Assembly: GCA_965201085.1 (NCBI GenBank)
Contig: CBDAVS010000022.1
Coordinates: 1-64,000, forward strand
Length of the DNA: 64,000 nt
Reading direction: 5' to 3'
Origin: JAPOUP01 sp965201085
GTDB lineage: Bacteria; Pseudomonadota; Alphaproteobacteria; Rhodobacterales; Rhodobacteraceae
Below, one piece after another: positions 1 to 9,604 of this stretch. Under the pieces are notes generated by a model. The model made no database searches. It was not told the origin of the DNA and saw only the letters and a list, made by a program, of their open reading frames with translations. The stretch's first letter is position 1. The number at the start of each line of letters is the position of its first letter. The translations under genes were made by a program, and so were the position numbers.

Positions 1-178
1 CCGTCATCGACCCGGGGCGCCCCGTCGGCCCGCATCCGGACCCGCGGCCGCCGCCGCCGGGGACGGAAAAGGTTTGGCGGGCCCCGGGAGGCTGAACCGG
101 GCCATCCAGGTCCGCGACGCCCCCGGAAAGCGGACACGGGAATGGGATGATGTACAGGTGTGGGACTTTGTAAGGGCT
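1..178 (+). pseudogene. 3' fragment of an IS4-family (Tn5-like) element
   Basis: This stretch is nearly the same as 38696-38870, which is the tail of a longer decayed IS4-type transposase region there. No intact frame remains. The similarity to the other copy stops around 178, after the shared run that ends gggactttgtaaggg, so a junction with other DNA lies there. The window begins inside the element, so its 5' part is not visible. Confidence 0.5.
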
Positions 179-920
179 GGAACCCACCACGGCGCGGGCG
201 GACCCCGCCGAACCGTCCGGAATTCAGTCGAGTGACATTTCCATGGCGCCCGGGGCCCTGGCGCCGGTCCATCCGGCCCGCTCCCCCCCCCCCCCCCCCC
301 CCCCATGACCGGTGTGCGACCATCCGGCCGCGGTGGCGAACCCGGCGCGGGCCCGGCGGCCGTCGGTCAAGGGGACGGAGCCCTCCCCGTCCACCGGCGC
401 GGTGAAGAGCCTTTCCAGGTCATCGACCCACATGCGTCCGGGGCGGGCGGGCTCCGGGAACGCCCCCGCCGTGCCCGCGGTGCGGGCGGCTGGACGGGTC
501 GGGAGGCTCGCGCGGGCCGGACTCCGGAGGCTCGGCGAGGAGGGCCTCCCCCAGCCCGACCCCGTCGGGCCGGGTGAGAGAAGCGGGGATCCGCTCGACG
601 GTGTCCATAGGGAACATATGGCGAATGAATGAAACACAGACAGGCCTCATGCCGGAAATAGCGCGGAATTCCTATCGTTACGTTACAGTGCCTTGCCATA
701 TTCGGGACGGATACCCTCCGAAATCTGCCGCAATTACCGAACCGAGCCTTCCATAATTGGGTGATGAGGAAGGATGAGTCTTTGGGTGGCCGTCTGACGA
801 CCCATCTGAAGTGATCCGGTGTCCTGACCGGAAGGATTCGTCACCCTAGCACGGTCATCGCATTTCGCTCGATGTACTGTGCCTCGACCGCAACGGCGCG
901 GCGTCGGTGGCATCGCGATT
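179..920. other. No convincing gene; GC-rich scar then ordinary intergenic DNA
   Basis: From 179 to about 600 the DNA is very GC-rich and open in several frames, as in decayed IS DNA, and it carries the 22-C tract. From about 600 to 920 the composition drops to that of the host genes. I see no conserved reading frame, RNA gene or clear terminator here. Confidence 0.4.
283..304. repeat. Homopolymer of 22 C
   Basis: Twenty-two consecutive C lie within GC-rich scar DNA. The only other run of this length in the window is the 22-C (22-G on the minus strand) tract at 63650-63671. No gene could be assigned to this position. Confidence 0.95.
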
Positions 921-1068
921 TCAGTCCGCGCTCCGACCCACGAGAAAGTCGGCGGTTTTCGCTCCCGTCACACGCTGAATTTCATTGGGGTCCACAGAGA
1001 ATATATGCCGAGGTGTACCGCCCGCGGCCCAGACTTTATCGAATCTCAATAGGCACTCGTCTATGTAG

Positions 1069-2867
1069 TGTCCGCCAGAAAACTGCCAAGCTGCGGTTTT
1101 TTCGTGGTAAATGACGGAATTCGCCTTGCGAAGAATCACCGGATATGGCAGTCAGGGGGCGGATTCGCCACCATATGCCGCGGAATCCGCCAATCCTCCC
1201 CTTCAGGAGCCCCCCATGCGCAAGGTCCACGACACCCAGCGGCGGCTCGACGCCCCCGACATCACGAGGATCAGGCTGAACGTGAAATCGAGGGACGACA
1301 TCCCGGCGATCCTGATCGGCCTCCAGGACCTCTACAGCGACGAAGGGACCCGAAAGCGGCTGTTCCGGCTTCTGGACAGGATGGTGCTGCCCGGAAGGAG
1401 CCGCCGGGTCGGCAGGCCGGGGATGGAACTGTGGACCATCCTGGTGCTGGGGGTCGTGAAGCAGGGTCTCGGGTGCGATTTCGACCGGCTTCAGGAACCG
1501 GCGAACCAACACATCCCGATCCGGCGAATGATGGGCCACGGATCATGGGACGTGGACGGATACGAATACGAATACCAGCGTCTGGTTGACAACGTGTCGC
1601 TCCTCACGCCGGAACTCCTCGCCGAGGTCGGAAGGATGGTCGTGGAGAGAGGCCACAGGGTGGCCGGAAAAAAGCCTGGCGCCGCGTTGCGCGGCCGCTG
1701 TGATTCCTTCGTGGCCGGGACCGACGTCCACCATCCGACCGACCGCAGCCTGCTGATGGACGCGGCGCGGTGCATGGTCCGGGACGTGTCCCGGGCCTGC
1801 GGGGGGCTGGGGCCACCCGGCTGGCGGCAGAAGGAATACCTTTGGAAAAAGCTCCGGAAAGGCTACCTCCGGGTGGCCACGTCACGGCTCGCCAACTCCC
1901 GCCCGAGGGACGTGGAGGCGCTGCTCCGGCTCGCCCTGAAGCTGGCGGACAGGGCGGAGGCCAGCTGCGCGGAGATCGACGATATGTTGGGCATCCCGGG
2001 CTCATCGGACAGTATCCGGGGCTTCATCGGCCATGTCAGGCACCAGGCGGACCTGACCGGACGGCGGATCCTGAAGGGAGAGACGATCCCGCACCGCGGG
2101 AAGGTGCACTCGATATTCGAGCCGCACACCCGCTGGATATCGAAGGGAAAGGCCGGGGTCCCGGTGGAGCTCGGCGTTCCGGTCCGCCTCCTTGAGGACC
2201 GTCACGGATTCCTCCTGCACCATTCGGTGATGTGGGAGGGGAGCGACGTGGACGTGGCGGTCCCCATGGGCGGGGAGGCGCGGGCCCGGTTCCCCGACCT
2301 GTCGGTGGTGAGCTTCGACCGTGGTTTCCACAGCCCCTCGAACCGGCTGAGGCCTGCCGGGATGCTGGAGCTGAACGCCATGCCGCGGAAAGGCAGGCTG
2401 TCGAAGGCGGACCGTGTCCGGGAAAGCGGGGAGGCGTTCCGCGAGGCGCGGCGCGCCCACGCCGCCGTCGAATCGGCCATCAACAGCCTGGAGCACCGTG
2501 GCCTCGACCGGGTGCGGAGCCACGGAAAGAAGGGTTTCGCCCGCACCGTGGCGCTGGCGGTGCTGGCCGCGAACGTCCACCGCCTCGGCCTGATGCTCCG
2601 GGCGAGGGAGCGCCTCAGGCTCCCCGCCGCCGCCTGACCGGGGCGTCCACCGGTGAACCGGCCCATGGAAGGTCCCGCCGCTGCGGGGCCCGCACCGGCG
2701 TGCCCGCGGGCCGGCGGAGGCCCGGATGTTCACCATATGTTCCCGCCACCGACCGTCCCGTCGAAGCCCCGGGCGGCGCTCCGACGGGCCCGGCCAGGGT
2801 CCCGTGAAGCCGGAATCCGCCGGATTCGGCCCGATCCCCGGAAAAACACGGGGTTTTCTGGCAGACA
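1069..2867 (+). mobile_element. ISNCY-family element, copy 1 (apparently intact)
   Basis: The ends are imperfect inverted repeats, TGTCCGCCAGAAAAC on the left and the complement of TGTCTGCCAGAAAAC on the right. The element is flanked by CTATGTAG at 1061-1068 and 2868-2875. It is 1799 bp and has one long transposase gene reading left to right. Since left ends in this window are always preceded by TAG and right ends usually followed by CTA, the repeats could also be counted as starting with TAG, which would leave a 2-bp duplication. Either way, excision restores the deacylase reading frame. Confidence 0.9.
1216..2637 (+). CDS. ISNCY-family transposase
   Basis: A protein of 473 residues that moves the surrounding element by DDE chemistry. 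I start it at the ATG at 1216, which follows caggag and matches the start seen in the three other copies (MRRVHDT). Recognisable family segments are RCDSFVAGTDVHHPTD in the middle (first acidic residue), SVVSFDRGFHS (second) and the helix with HAAVESAINSLEHRGLDR near the C-terminus (glutamate). The frame is uninterrupted, unlike copies 2 to 4, which are frameshifted. It is thus the only candidate in this window for supplying active ISNCY transposase. The codon use is strongly GC-rich compared with the deacylase gene it interrupts. Confidence 0.85.
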   Translation: MRKVHDTQRRLDAPDITRIRLNVKSRDDIPAILIGLQDLYSDEGTRKRLFRLLDRMVLPGRSRRVGRPGMELWTILVLGVVKQGLGCDFDRLQEPANQHIPIRRMMGHGSWDVDGYEYEYQRLVDNVSLLTPELLAEVGRMVVERGHRVAGKKPGAALRGRCDSFVAGTDVHHPTDRSLLMDAARCMVRDVSRACGGLGPPGWRQKEYLWKKLRKGYLRVATSRLANSRPRDVEALLRLALKLADRAEASCAEIDDMLGIPGSSDSIRGFIGHVRHQADLTGRRILKGETIPHRGKVHSIFEPHTRWISKGKAGVPVELGVPVRLLEDRHGFLLHHSVMWEGSDVDVAVPMGGEARARFPDLSVVSFDRGFHSPSNRLRPAGMLELNAMPRKGRLSKADRVRESGEAFREARRAHAAVESAINSLEHRGLDRVRSHGKKGFARTVALAVLAANVHRLGLMLRARERLRLPAAA

Positions 2868-3215
2868 CTATGTAGGTGCGGATGGGATTGAGGTGGCCAA
2901 CCGGTGCGACCCCGCCAATCGCGAATCCAGTCTGAGACCGAATCAGATCGGCGTCGACCTTGACCAAGCGTTCGCCTGTCACTTTGCCCACCTTTTCAGA
3001 ATCGATCTGGTTCCCACCAGCGGTGAGGAACAATATGGCTTCCCCGCTTGGCTCTCCCTTGAATATGATGGACTTCATGATCTGGTTTAGATGGCAGCCC
3101 GCCACCTGCGCCACCGTGCAGGTGTTTCTGGGCATTTCAAGGATTTCGGCTTCAAGTCCAGCCGCTTCCAGAGCGTCGCGGACCCTTTTCAGACCCTATT
3201 CAGGCCTTTGCTCAT

Positions 3216-3701
3216 ATCAATGCTCTAGCTTCGAAGGAAAACACTTATGCTTGCTATGTCAAGAGGACAACCAGTCAGGCAGGTGAGATGTTGGGATGTC
3301 GGTCTGGGAAGAACCGGGATTTCAAGATCTTGCATCGTGCCTCAATGAGAACTGGTGGGTGATCTGGGGTGGCCTATCACTTTGGGTTCGCGGGACATCG
3401 CGCTTCATGAGATTCGTGCATGGATAGATCTCTAGACCGTCACCTTGCCGACTTCGCTTGCGCGTGGGTATGAATGTGATGATCCAGAAATTCGATCTCG
3501 GATTGCTCTGCCTGAGGACCGGGATGAGTCATTCCGGGTCGCTCCCACCTTCAATCGGGGCTTCGAAGCGAGGTGGTAGCAAGGCTCCGGGTGAAAATTC
3601 GCGTTATGGTCGCTGAACGGGGCTCTGACTGATTGCAGGCTGGATTTCATGCGTGTTGAGTGGTTAGCATGACGCCGTCGCATGAACGCTCCGGTGATTG
3701 A
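3216..3701. other. Intergenic stretch without recognisable gene
   Basis: Host-like composition. An 83-codon minus-strand frame at 3432-3683 has no recognisable motif and I do not call it. No RNA gene or clear hairpin was seen. Confidence 0.4.
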
Positions 3702-3974
3702 ATGACGCTTGATGACATAGATAGTAACGGAATTATCCGGGAAGCTTACCGGATCGAGGGAATCGGGCCTGCTGAATGTCGATCCATTTTTTTGGACTGG
3801 GCGATTAGGCTACCCAGTGAATTTGTCACACGGGACGCTATCGCCATGCTGCTCGATATTTGCGGAGCCGATACTCCCGATCATCCAATGAGCGTGATTC
3901 TCCAAGCGGGTCTCGAAGAGGCGGAGCCTTCGAGGCGCCGCAGCGGTCGGCGCTCGCGGGTGAGGGAGGTTTAG
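3702..3974 (+). CDS. Small conserved hypothetical protein
   Basis: A 90-residue soluble protein with no membrane segment. It has a helical core with the segments REAYRIEGIG, ECRSIFLDWAIRLP and DHPMSVILQAGLEEA, then a basic tail rich in arginine and serine. The pattern resembles a small family of unknown function that I recall from Rhodobacterales, but I cannot name a domain. The stop codon is built partly from the first base of the adjoining decayed IS element at 3974, so the natural C-terminus may have been slightly different. No operon partner is visible. Confidence 0.6.
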   Translation: MTLDDIDSNGIIREAYRIEGIGPAECRSIFLDWAIRLPSEFVTRDAIAMLLDICGADTPDHPMSVILQAGLEEAEPSRRRSGRRSRVREV

Positions 3975-4796
3975 GGCCCGTAAACATTCACCTCACGGCG
4001 ATCACGGCGGCGGCCGCAGGAAACGTCGCCCGGAAGCCCGGTTTCGTCCTTTCACAGCGGGTGACGACGGCCCGGAAATCCCTGATCCTCACGAAACGGT
4101 TCCCGGTCCAGCGCCGCCATCCATACACCCCTTCGCCGTACCCGCGCACCTTCTTCCGGTTCCCCGACGGGCCGGTCCGCGTCGAAGGCCCCGTCGCCGA
4201 CGGGCGCGCAGGAAGACCGGCCCCCATCGGCTCCGGCGGCCCCCGCGGGTCGTGCGCCCGATCCGGAAGCGCCACGATGTCCACGGGATGGCCGGGTGCG
4301 CCGGCCATCGCCAGCACCTTGCCGGCCAGGCCTCCGCCGGAGCGTCCGACGCCGTTCTCCCGCGCCCCTTTGCTCCCGTCGCCTTCCGGTGGGCCCGCGT
4401 CACGACGCCGTCCACGCACGGGCGCTCCAGGTCGAGGTCTCCCGACAGCGCCCTGAGAACACGGTCGGTCACGCCTTTCGGCACCCGGCGCCGGCGGCGC
4501 CCGGACACGCCGCTCCATTTCCCGAAGCGCCCGGGAAGGCCGCGCCGGGGGACACCCGTCCGCGCCCTCCGGAGGATGGCTCGGAGGAAGGGGCGGCCGT
4601 CCGCCGCCGTGACCCCGGGGTCGCCCGCTCCGCCCGACGGAAACTCCCCGACCGCCCGCCACATTCCGTCCGTAAGTCCGTTCCCGCTCCTTTCCATGGT
4701 TCCGTCCCCGGTTGCCGGTAACGCCGTTCCGGCTGTGTTCGGGGACGGATATGAACGGTCCAGACCGGTGGTTCAACCAGGAATGTCAACGGGCCC
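3974..4796 (-). mobile_element. Degenerate IS5-superfamily (IS427-like) element
   Basis: Imperfect inverted ends GGGCCCGTnnACATTC lie at 3974 and 4796. The flanking trinucleotides are TTA and TGA, both fitting a TNA target but not identical. Transposase pieces on the minus strand are spread over two or more frames: RAILRRARTGVPRRGLPGRF, then VGRSGGGLAGKVLAMAG with PGHPVDIVALPD, then RFVRIRDFRAVVTRCERT near the C-terminus. This is the usual order for IS427-type transposases. Several frameshifts make it inactive. Confidence 0.75.
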
Positions 4797-4826
4797 TGGA
4801 GTCTATGCCCGTAGGCGCTTTCGCAG

Positions 4827-5543
4827 TCAGCCTTTTTCGCCCGTAGCGCGCCATCGCTCCGCCAGATTCTCTATGGCCGTTACCCGTTTCTTTGGATCGG
4901 GATGGCTCAGGAACCAAGCCGGAACTGCCTGCGAATTGCCGTGGCTAAGCCTGTCAAGCTTTCGAAGCAGTGATGTCTGAGCCTCTGTCCCGATTCCCGC
5001 TTTAACCAGCAAAGCCGCCGCATAGGCATCGGCCTCATACTCGTCATTCCTGCTTAGCTTGGCGGTGAAGAGCGCTGTAAGCCCGTTGGCGAGATATCCG
5101 CTTATCCAGCGAAGTATGGGTGCGAAGGGCAGGAAACGACCCGCTGCCAATACAATCGCGGTCCGAAATGCGTTCTGCCCGGTGAATACGATCATACGTC
5201 GTCGTGAATGCCCCAGAGCGACATGCCCGAGTTCATGTGCGATCACGCTCGCCAACTCATCCGAACTGACCTCGCCAGCCCTGTATTTCCGAATGAAACC
5301 GCGGGTGATGAATATTCGGCCGTCAGGCGCCGCGAGTCCATTGATCGGTTCGATTTCGTAGACGCGGACATCAATGGCAGGAAGGTCAATCGCTTTCGCC
5401 ATCCGGTCGGTCAGAACCTTGATCGTCGGGTCCACCAATCTGTTGGAATTCGCACTGAGGTCGCGTGCCATCTTCCAGGCCGAAATGCGATACATTACAA
5501 GACCGTATAATATGGCAAGGAGAATGGGTGCGAACTTCAGCAT
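4827..5543 (-). CDS. M48-family zinc metalloprotease
   Basis: A membrane-associated metalloprotease of 238 residues. I prefer the ATG at 5543 over one six codons upstream, because the protein then begins directly with a hydrophobic segment (MLKFAPILLAILYGLVMY) that should anchor it. The zinc site is HELGH at about residues 103-107, and the third ligand is probably the glutamate in EYEADAYAA near residue 170. A hydrophobic stretch lies between them. The C-terminal LSHPDPKKRVTAIENL is typical of M48 peptidases, whose substrates are folded or damaged envelope proteins. It is short compared with HtpX. It lies alone between two IS elements and looks intact. Confidence 0.88.
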   Translation of the reverse strand: MLKFAPILLAILYGLVMYRISAWKMARDLSANSNRLVDPTIKVLTDRMAKAIDLPAIDVRVYEIEPINGLAAPDGRIFITRGFIRKYRAGEVSSDELASVIAHELGHVALGHSRRRMIVFTGQNAFRTAIVLAAGRFLPFAPILRWISGYLANGLTALFTAKLSRNDEYEADAYAAALLVKAGIGTEAQTSLLRKLDRLSHGNSQAVPAWFLSHPDPKKRVTAIENLAERWRATGEKG

Positions 5544-5621
5544 GAGACAAATATGGGACACACATTCCCGTCAGGCAATAACTTGTCGTATTCAAGGCCA
5601 ATAGATTTGTCGGAATTGTCT

Positions 5622-6568
5622 CCCCGGTGCCAGTCCGAAGCGCAACACCGGCCCGTTTCCGGAGCGAGGGGGGGCGGCCCGACCGAAACCGGACGGACGC
5701 GCCGGCAGGTCCCCTTCGGCAGGTGCCGGCGCGGCGGCCCGTCGGTATGCCCGTTCAGGCCCCGCTCCCACGAGTGGTGGGGCGTCGGGAGGAGGAAGTC
5801 GGCCTCCAGCGCCTTCGCCACCTTCGCGTGCCCCGCGAACTCCCCGCCGTCGTACACCGTGATCGTGTGGACCCTGGCCCCGGGACCCTCGGGAAGGTCG
5901 GTCATCGTCTTTCCGACCACCTCCGCCCTCTTTCCGTCAACCCGTTGGACAGGCGTGAATTCCGACGCCCGGTCCACAGGCGATACCACCGCGCCGCCAT
6001 GACCCCCGCCGATCACCGTATCCGCCTCCCGGTCACCGATCCTCACCTTCCTGTCGACGGTCTCCGGGCGCTCCGGGATGTCCCGCCGGCCCGGGATTTG
6101 ACCCCCGGCCCGCGTGGCGGCCACCCTGCCGGGTGCGCTTCTTTCCCCGCCGCCGCAGGTGCCCGCAAAGCGTCCCTCCGTCCCTGCGGTCCGCGCGTAC
6201 GAGGTCGTATATCCGCTGCCCGCCGACCATGCCGGGGTCCTCCAGCCGGAGACGGCCCGGGACCCGCTCCGGGCTCCAGCCTTCCCCGGCTTCGCCACGA
6301 CCGCCGCCGTCGCGACGGAGCTCACGCGATATCGTCGACGGGTCGCGCCCGGGCCGCCGCGCGATGGCCCCGTTCGAAAGCCCGCCTTTCCCCGTCGCGT
6401 ATATCCGGCATCTTCCGTCGAAGGTCAGATGACGGTAGCCCTTGGGCATGACACTCTCCTATCGTTCACACAGGGACTGTCGCCGTTTTCTGGCCGATTC
6501 GCAGGATGCCGCACCCGAAACGCAGCTTCCCTCCATCAACGGTGTTGCACTTCAGGGCGAAACGGGGG
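5622..6568 (-). mobile_element. IS30-family element, copy D (internally deleted, dead)
   Basis: The ends start with CCCC on both strands and contain GAAGYGCAACACC. The flanks are TCT at 5619-5621 and 6569-6571, a 3-bp duplication. At 947 bp it lacks over 400 bp compared with the 1378-bp copies. The transposase start MPKGYRHLTFDGRC at 6449 and the helix-turn-helix remain, but the frame breaks repeatedly on the minus strand. The outer half of the sub-terminal hairpin found in copies A, B and C survives, while its partner arm has been lost. Confidence 0.85.
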
Positions 6569-6716
6569 TCTTTAGCTTGGCATCGATCCGGAACGTGTTT
6601 CCACCATGATTCACAATTCAGGTGTCGTGACACTCCTGCCGCCGGAGCGATTCAAGTAAGGCCGGATACGCACCTATGCCCAAATCCAGCCAAGTCACTC
6701 CTCAACTCAAATTTAT

Positions 6717-7884
6717 TCATTCACGTCTCCATGTCACCGTAACCTTTGTTGGCCCCCGGAATGCCCATCCCGCAAAGACGACTTCCTCGGAAATACGCAT
6801 TTCCGGAAAACGCTCGAACAGCATCGGCAAGGCGACTTCCGCGATCAGGGCGCGGCTTGCGGCGGCTCCGGCGCAGAAATGGGGGCCGGCGCCAAAGGCC
6901 AGGCTGGGCGAGGTGTCGCGGATTATGTCGAATCTCTCCGGCGCTTCAAAGACCTCCTCATCTCGATTGCCGGAGCCGAACATAAAAAAAGACACGGGTT
7001 TCAGCTTTAAAATCGATGCCATCGACAGCGTCGTCCCGAGCAACCCGACGGGGCGACATTCCAATGGGAGAAATCCATCTCGCATATTCATCAAACGCGT
7101 CTCGCCAGATCGCCTGACCGGCTCTAATGCGTTCCAGCTGTTCGGGATGCGTAAGCAGAGCCCATGCAGTCCCGGCGATCGCGTCACGCGGCTCGTTCTG
7201 GCCACCTGAAATCGCCAGTTTCACATTGGCCCGGACGGACTCCAGCGGCAGGCCCGCCCGAAGCTGAACCGACAGAAGCGAAAGGTCCGAATCTGGCATG
7301 ATTTCGCACAACCGTTCATCGATATGGGCATCGATCGAGGCGGTGCAGTCTTTGCAGTTCGCCTCGATTCCGGGATCGGTCGCATAGTTGTCGATACCAT
7401 CGGTCATGCCCTGGCTTACTCGGTCGACTTCGCGCCAGTCCATGTTGTGAAGTCCTGTGATCACCCTGAGAGCATGGCCTGAAACCGGCATGGCGTAATC
7501 GGCTACGAGATCGCAGCCCCCTTTCGGGGCGAGGGTGTCCAATACCTTCTCGGTATGTTTCCGAAACTTAGGAAGCCAGTGATCGCGAACGGTTATTGGA
7601 CTGAAGGTGGGGAATGTGGTTCTCCGCTCGGCCGCGTGGGCCTCTCCATCCTTCCGCATCATGTTTTCGCCCATCAGGATGCTCATCAGGCCATCTGGCT
7701 GGTAGCTGGAGAAGACGTGGATACGTTTTTCCTGATCGAATATCGCGTTGCGTCTGGTGAAGAGCGTGGCACCGAGTTGCGGAACGAAGCATACCGGCGC
7801 TTCTGTTCGCATCATTTTGAGTGCGGGATATGGATCGTCGTGGAAGGAGGTGGGATCGATCTCGATTGCCGGAGCCTTACCCAT
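6717..7884 (-). pseudogene. Cytochrome P450, broken by one base in an A tract
   Basis: A haem monooxygenase of about 389 residues if repaired. The first frame runs from the ATG at 7884 through the I-helix region SGGQNEPRDAIAGTAW and an ExxR-like EYAR. At 6984-6990 there are seven A (seven T in the coding sense). With six, the frame would pass RVFFMFGSGNRDEE and continue into the haem-binding signature FGAGPHFCAGAAASR to the stop at 6717. Every family landmark is otherwise present, so this is either a very recent pseudogene or a sequencing error. No ferredoxin or reductase partner is adjacent, so the substrate cannot be guessed. A paralogous redox partner must act in trans if the gene works. 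Confidence 0.85.
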
Positions 7885-8416
7885 GGAAATTGCCTGCGAT
7901 GACCATTGTCGATTTACATCTGCATTTTCGCGAGCTTTGTCCGCTGGCGCAATGCTCGCAAAGTGGTGAATCAGGGATTGATCCGACTATGGCGGCAACG
8001 GTGCAGCCGGTCCGTCAACCTTACCTGACCCCGGAACTGAACGGGTACGGTGTCGTCAGCCGGATCTGATCCGAGTCGTCGGCGCATATGTGGGTTCTCC
8101 CATGCAGGACGGATACACTCCCTGAAGTATGGCTTTTGGGCAGGACGGTCAGCTGGTGAAATGTCCGTAACCGATACCGGTCCCGTGACTGGCCGTGGAA
8201 TGCCGTTTGTTCACCGTGTTCGCATGACATTCCAGTTGAAATTCTGCAGGTCGGTGATTGGCGCTTGCCGTCGCACCGTCATGGCCCTTCATCTTGCCGA
8301 CCTTCAACGGGGGACTGCGGGATGACGAGTAGAACCGCAGGTCAGTCATTTCGGGTTAAATGGAAGCTTCCGAATCACCGCAAGGCAGTTGCCGTCGTTT
8401 CCGTCGGGATATCCGC
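7885..8416. other. Intergenic, nothing recognised
   Basis: About 530 bases between the P450 and the VWA gene, both on the minus strand. The small open frames on both strands show no motif. I found no RNA gene or convincing terminator. Confidence 0.4.
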
Positions 8417-9604
8417 CTAGTGTCCCAATACCTTCATTCCGCACTCGATACCTTCGATGGTCATCGGAACCATACGGTCCTGACCGAGGATATCCCGGAT
8501 CATCTGGATGGACTGCGTATACTGCCAGACCCGTTCCGCGACAGGATTGATCCAAAGAATCGCCGGCCATTGATCACGGGCCCGTTCAAGCCAGACCTGG
8601 CCCGCTTCGGCATTCCAGTGCTCGTTGGCACCGCCAGCAAAGGCGATTTCATAAGGGCTCATCGAAGCGTCGCCCACGAAGATACACTTATAGTCCTGTC
8701 CGAAAGTGCGCAGCACTTCCAGCGTAGGCGTCCGCTCGCTCCATCGCCGGCGATTGTCCTGCCAGACTCCTTCGTACAGGCAGTTATGATAGTAGTAGTG
8801 CCGCATATGCCTGAACTCCGAGCGCGCGGCCGAAAACAGTTCTTCCACCAAACGGATATGCGGGTCCATCGAACCGCCGACATCGAGGAACAGAAGCACC
8901 TTCACAGCGTTCCTTCGCTCCGGTCTGGTCCGTACGTCCAGAAAACCCTGCTCCGCCGTCGCTCTGATCGTTCCGTTCAGATCCAACTCATCCGCCGCTC
9001 CGTCACGAGCCCATCGGCGAAGACGTTTCAGCGCGACCTTTATGTTGCGCGTGCCGATTTCGATCGTGTCGTCGAGGTCTTGGAATTCGCGACGGTCCCA
9101 GACCTTCACCGCACGCCGGTGGCGGCTTTCATGCTGACCGATTCTCACACCTTCGGGATTGTAGCCATATGCGCCGAATGGGCTGGTACCGGCGGTTCCG
9201 ATCCACTTGCTGCCGCCTTGATGACGGCTTTTCTGTTCGCGCAAACGCTCCTTTAACGTCTCCATTAACCTGTCGAAGCCTCCAAGCGCCTCGATGCCTG
9301 CCATCTGATCTTCGGTCAGGTGCCTTTCGACGAGTTTCCTGAGCCAATCCCCGGGAAGATCGACAGCGGCGACCAATGCCTCGGGTGGGATCTGATCCAA
9401 TCCTTCGAACGTCTGGCTGAATACGCGGTCGAATTTATCCAGATTACGCTCATCTTTCACCATCGCCGAACGGGCTAGAAAATAGAATCGCTCCGCTTCA
9501 TATGTGACAAGCCCTTTCCCCAAAGCTTCGAGGAAGGTCAGGTACTCCCGAAGACTGACCGGAACTCCGCCTTCGCGCAAATTCTCGAAGAAGGGCAGGA
9601 ACAT
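8417..9604 (-). CDS. VWA domain protein of the CoxE-like family
   Basis: A protein of 395 residues starting MFLPFFENLREGG at 9604, a typical start for this family. The C-terminal half is a von Willebrand A-like domain with the metal site LFLDVGGSMD at about residues 239-247. The mid-region is highly charged. Such proteins work with MoxR-type AAA ATPases as chaperone pairs that insert metals or assemble cofactor-containing enzymes, as CoxE does with CoxD. A MoxR gene lies about 470 bases upstream on the same strand, so the pair probably works together (inference). Its start overlaps the stop of a small membrane-protein gene (TGATG), suggesting translational coupling. The target enzyme is not visible here. 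Confidence 0.85.
   Translation of the reverse strand: MFLPFFENLREGGVPVSLREYLTFLEALGKGLVTYEAERFYFLARSAMVKDERNLDKFDRVFSQTFEGLDQIPPEALVAAVDLPGDWLRKLVERHLTEDQMAGIEALGGFDRLMETLKERLREQKSRHQGGSKWIGTAGTSPFGAYGYNPEGVRIGQHESRHRRAVKVWDRREFQDLDDTIEIGTRNIKVALKRLRRWARDGAADELDLNGTIRATAEQGFLDVRTRPERRNAVKVLLFLDVGGSMDPHIRLVEELFSAARSEFRHMRHYYYHNCLYEGVWQDNRRRWSERTPTLEVLRTFGQDYKCIFVGDASMSPYEIAFAGGANEHWNAEAGQVWLERARDQWPAILWINPVAERVWQYTQSIQMIRDILGQDRMVPMTIEGIECGMKVLGH

Larger units (their letters stand above)
921..3215 (-). pseudogene. YbaK/EbsC-type aminoacyl-tRNA deacylase, split by an ISNCY element
   Basis: The N-terminal part reads on the minus strand from an ATG at 3215 down to 2868, and the C-terminal part from 1068 to the stop at 921. 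Removing the IS at 1069-2867 and one copy of its 8-bp duplication (CTATGTAG) rejoins the frame exactly, across residues RTYIDE. Family features are the ADAD-like segment, TGFAIGG followed by GHLNP, and near the C-terminus KVWAAGGTP, as in editing proteins that hydrolyse mischarged aminoacyl-tRNA. A second lesion lies near the start: an imperfect 11-bp tandem duplication (ctgaatagggt / ctgaaaagggt) shifts the frame. Without it the protein would begin MSKGLKRVRDALEAAG, a usual start for this family. The gene is therefore dead twice over. Which lesion came first cannot be told. Confidence 0.8.

Noticed and set aside
2002..3135. A 377-codon minus-strand frame starting MPRNTCTVAQ
   Set aside because: Only its first part is real (deacylase N-terminus). 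The rest runs antisense into the ISNCY transposase.
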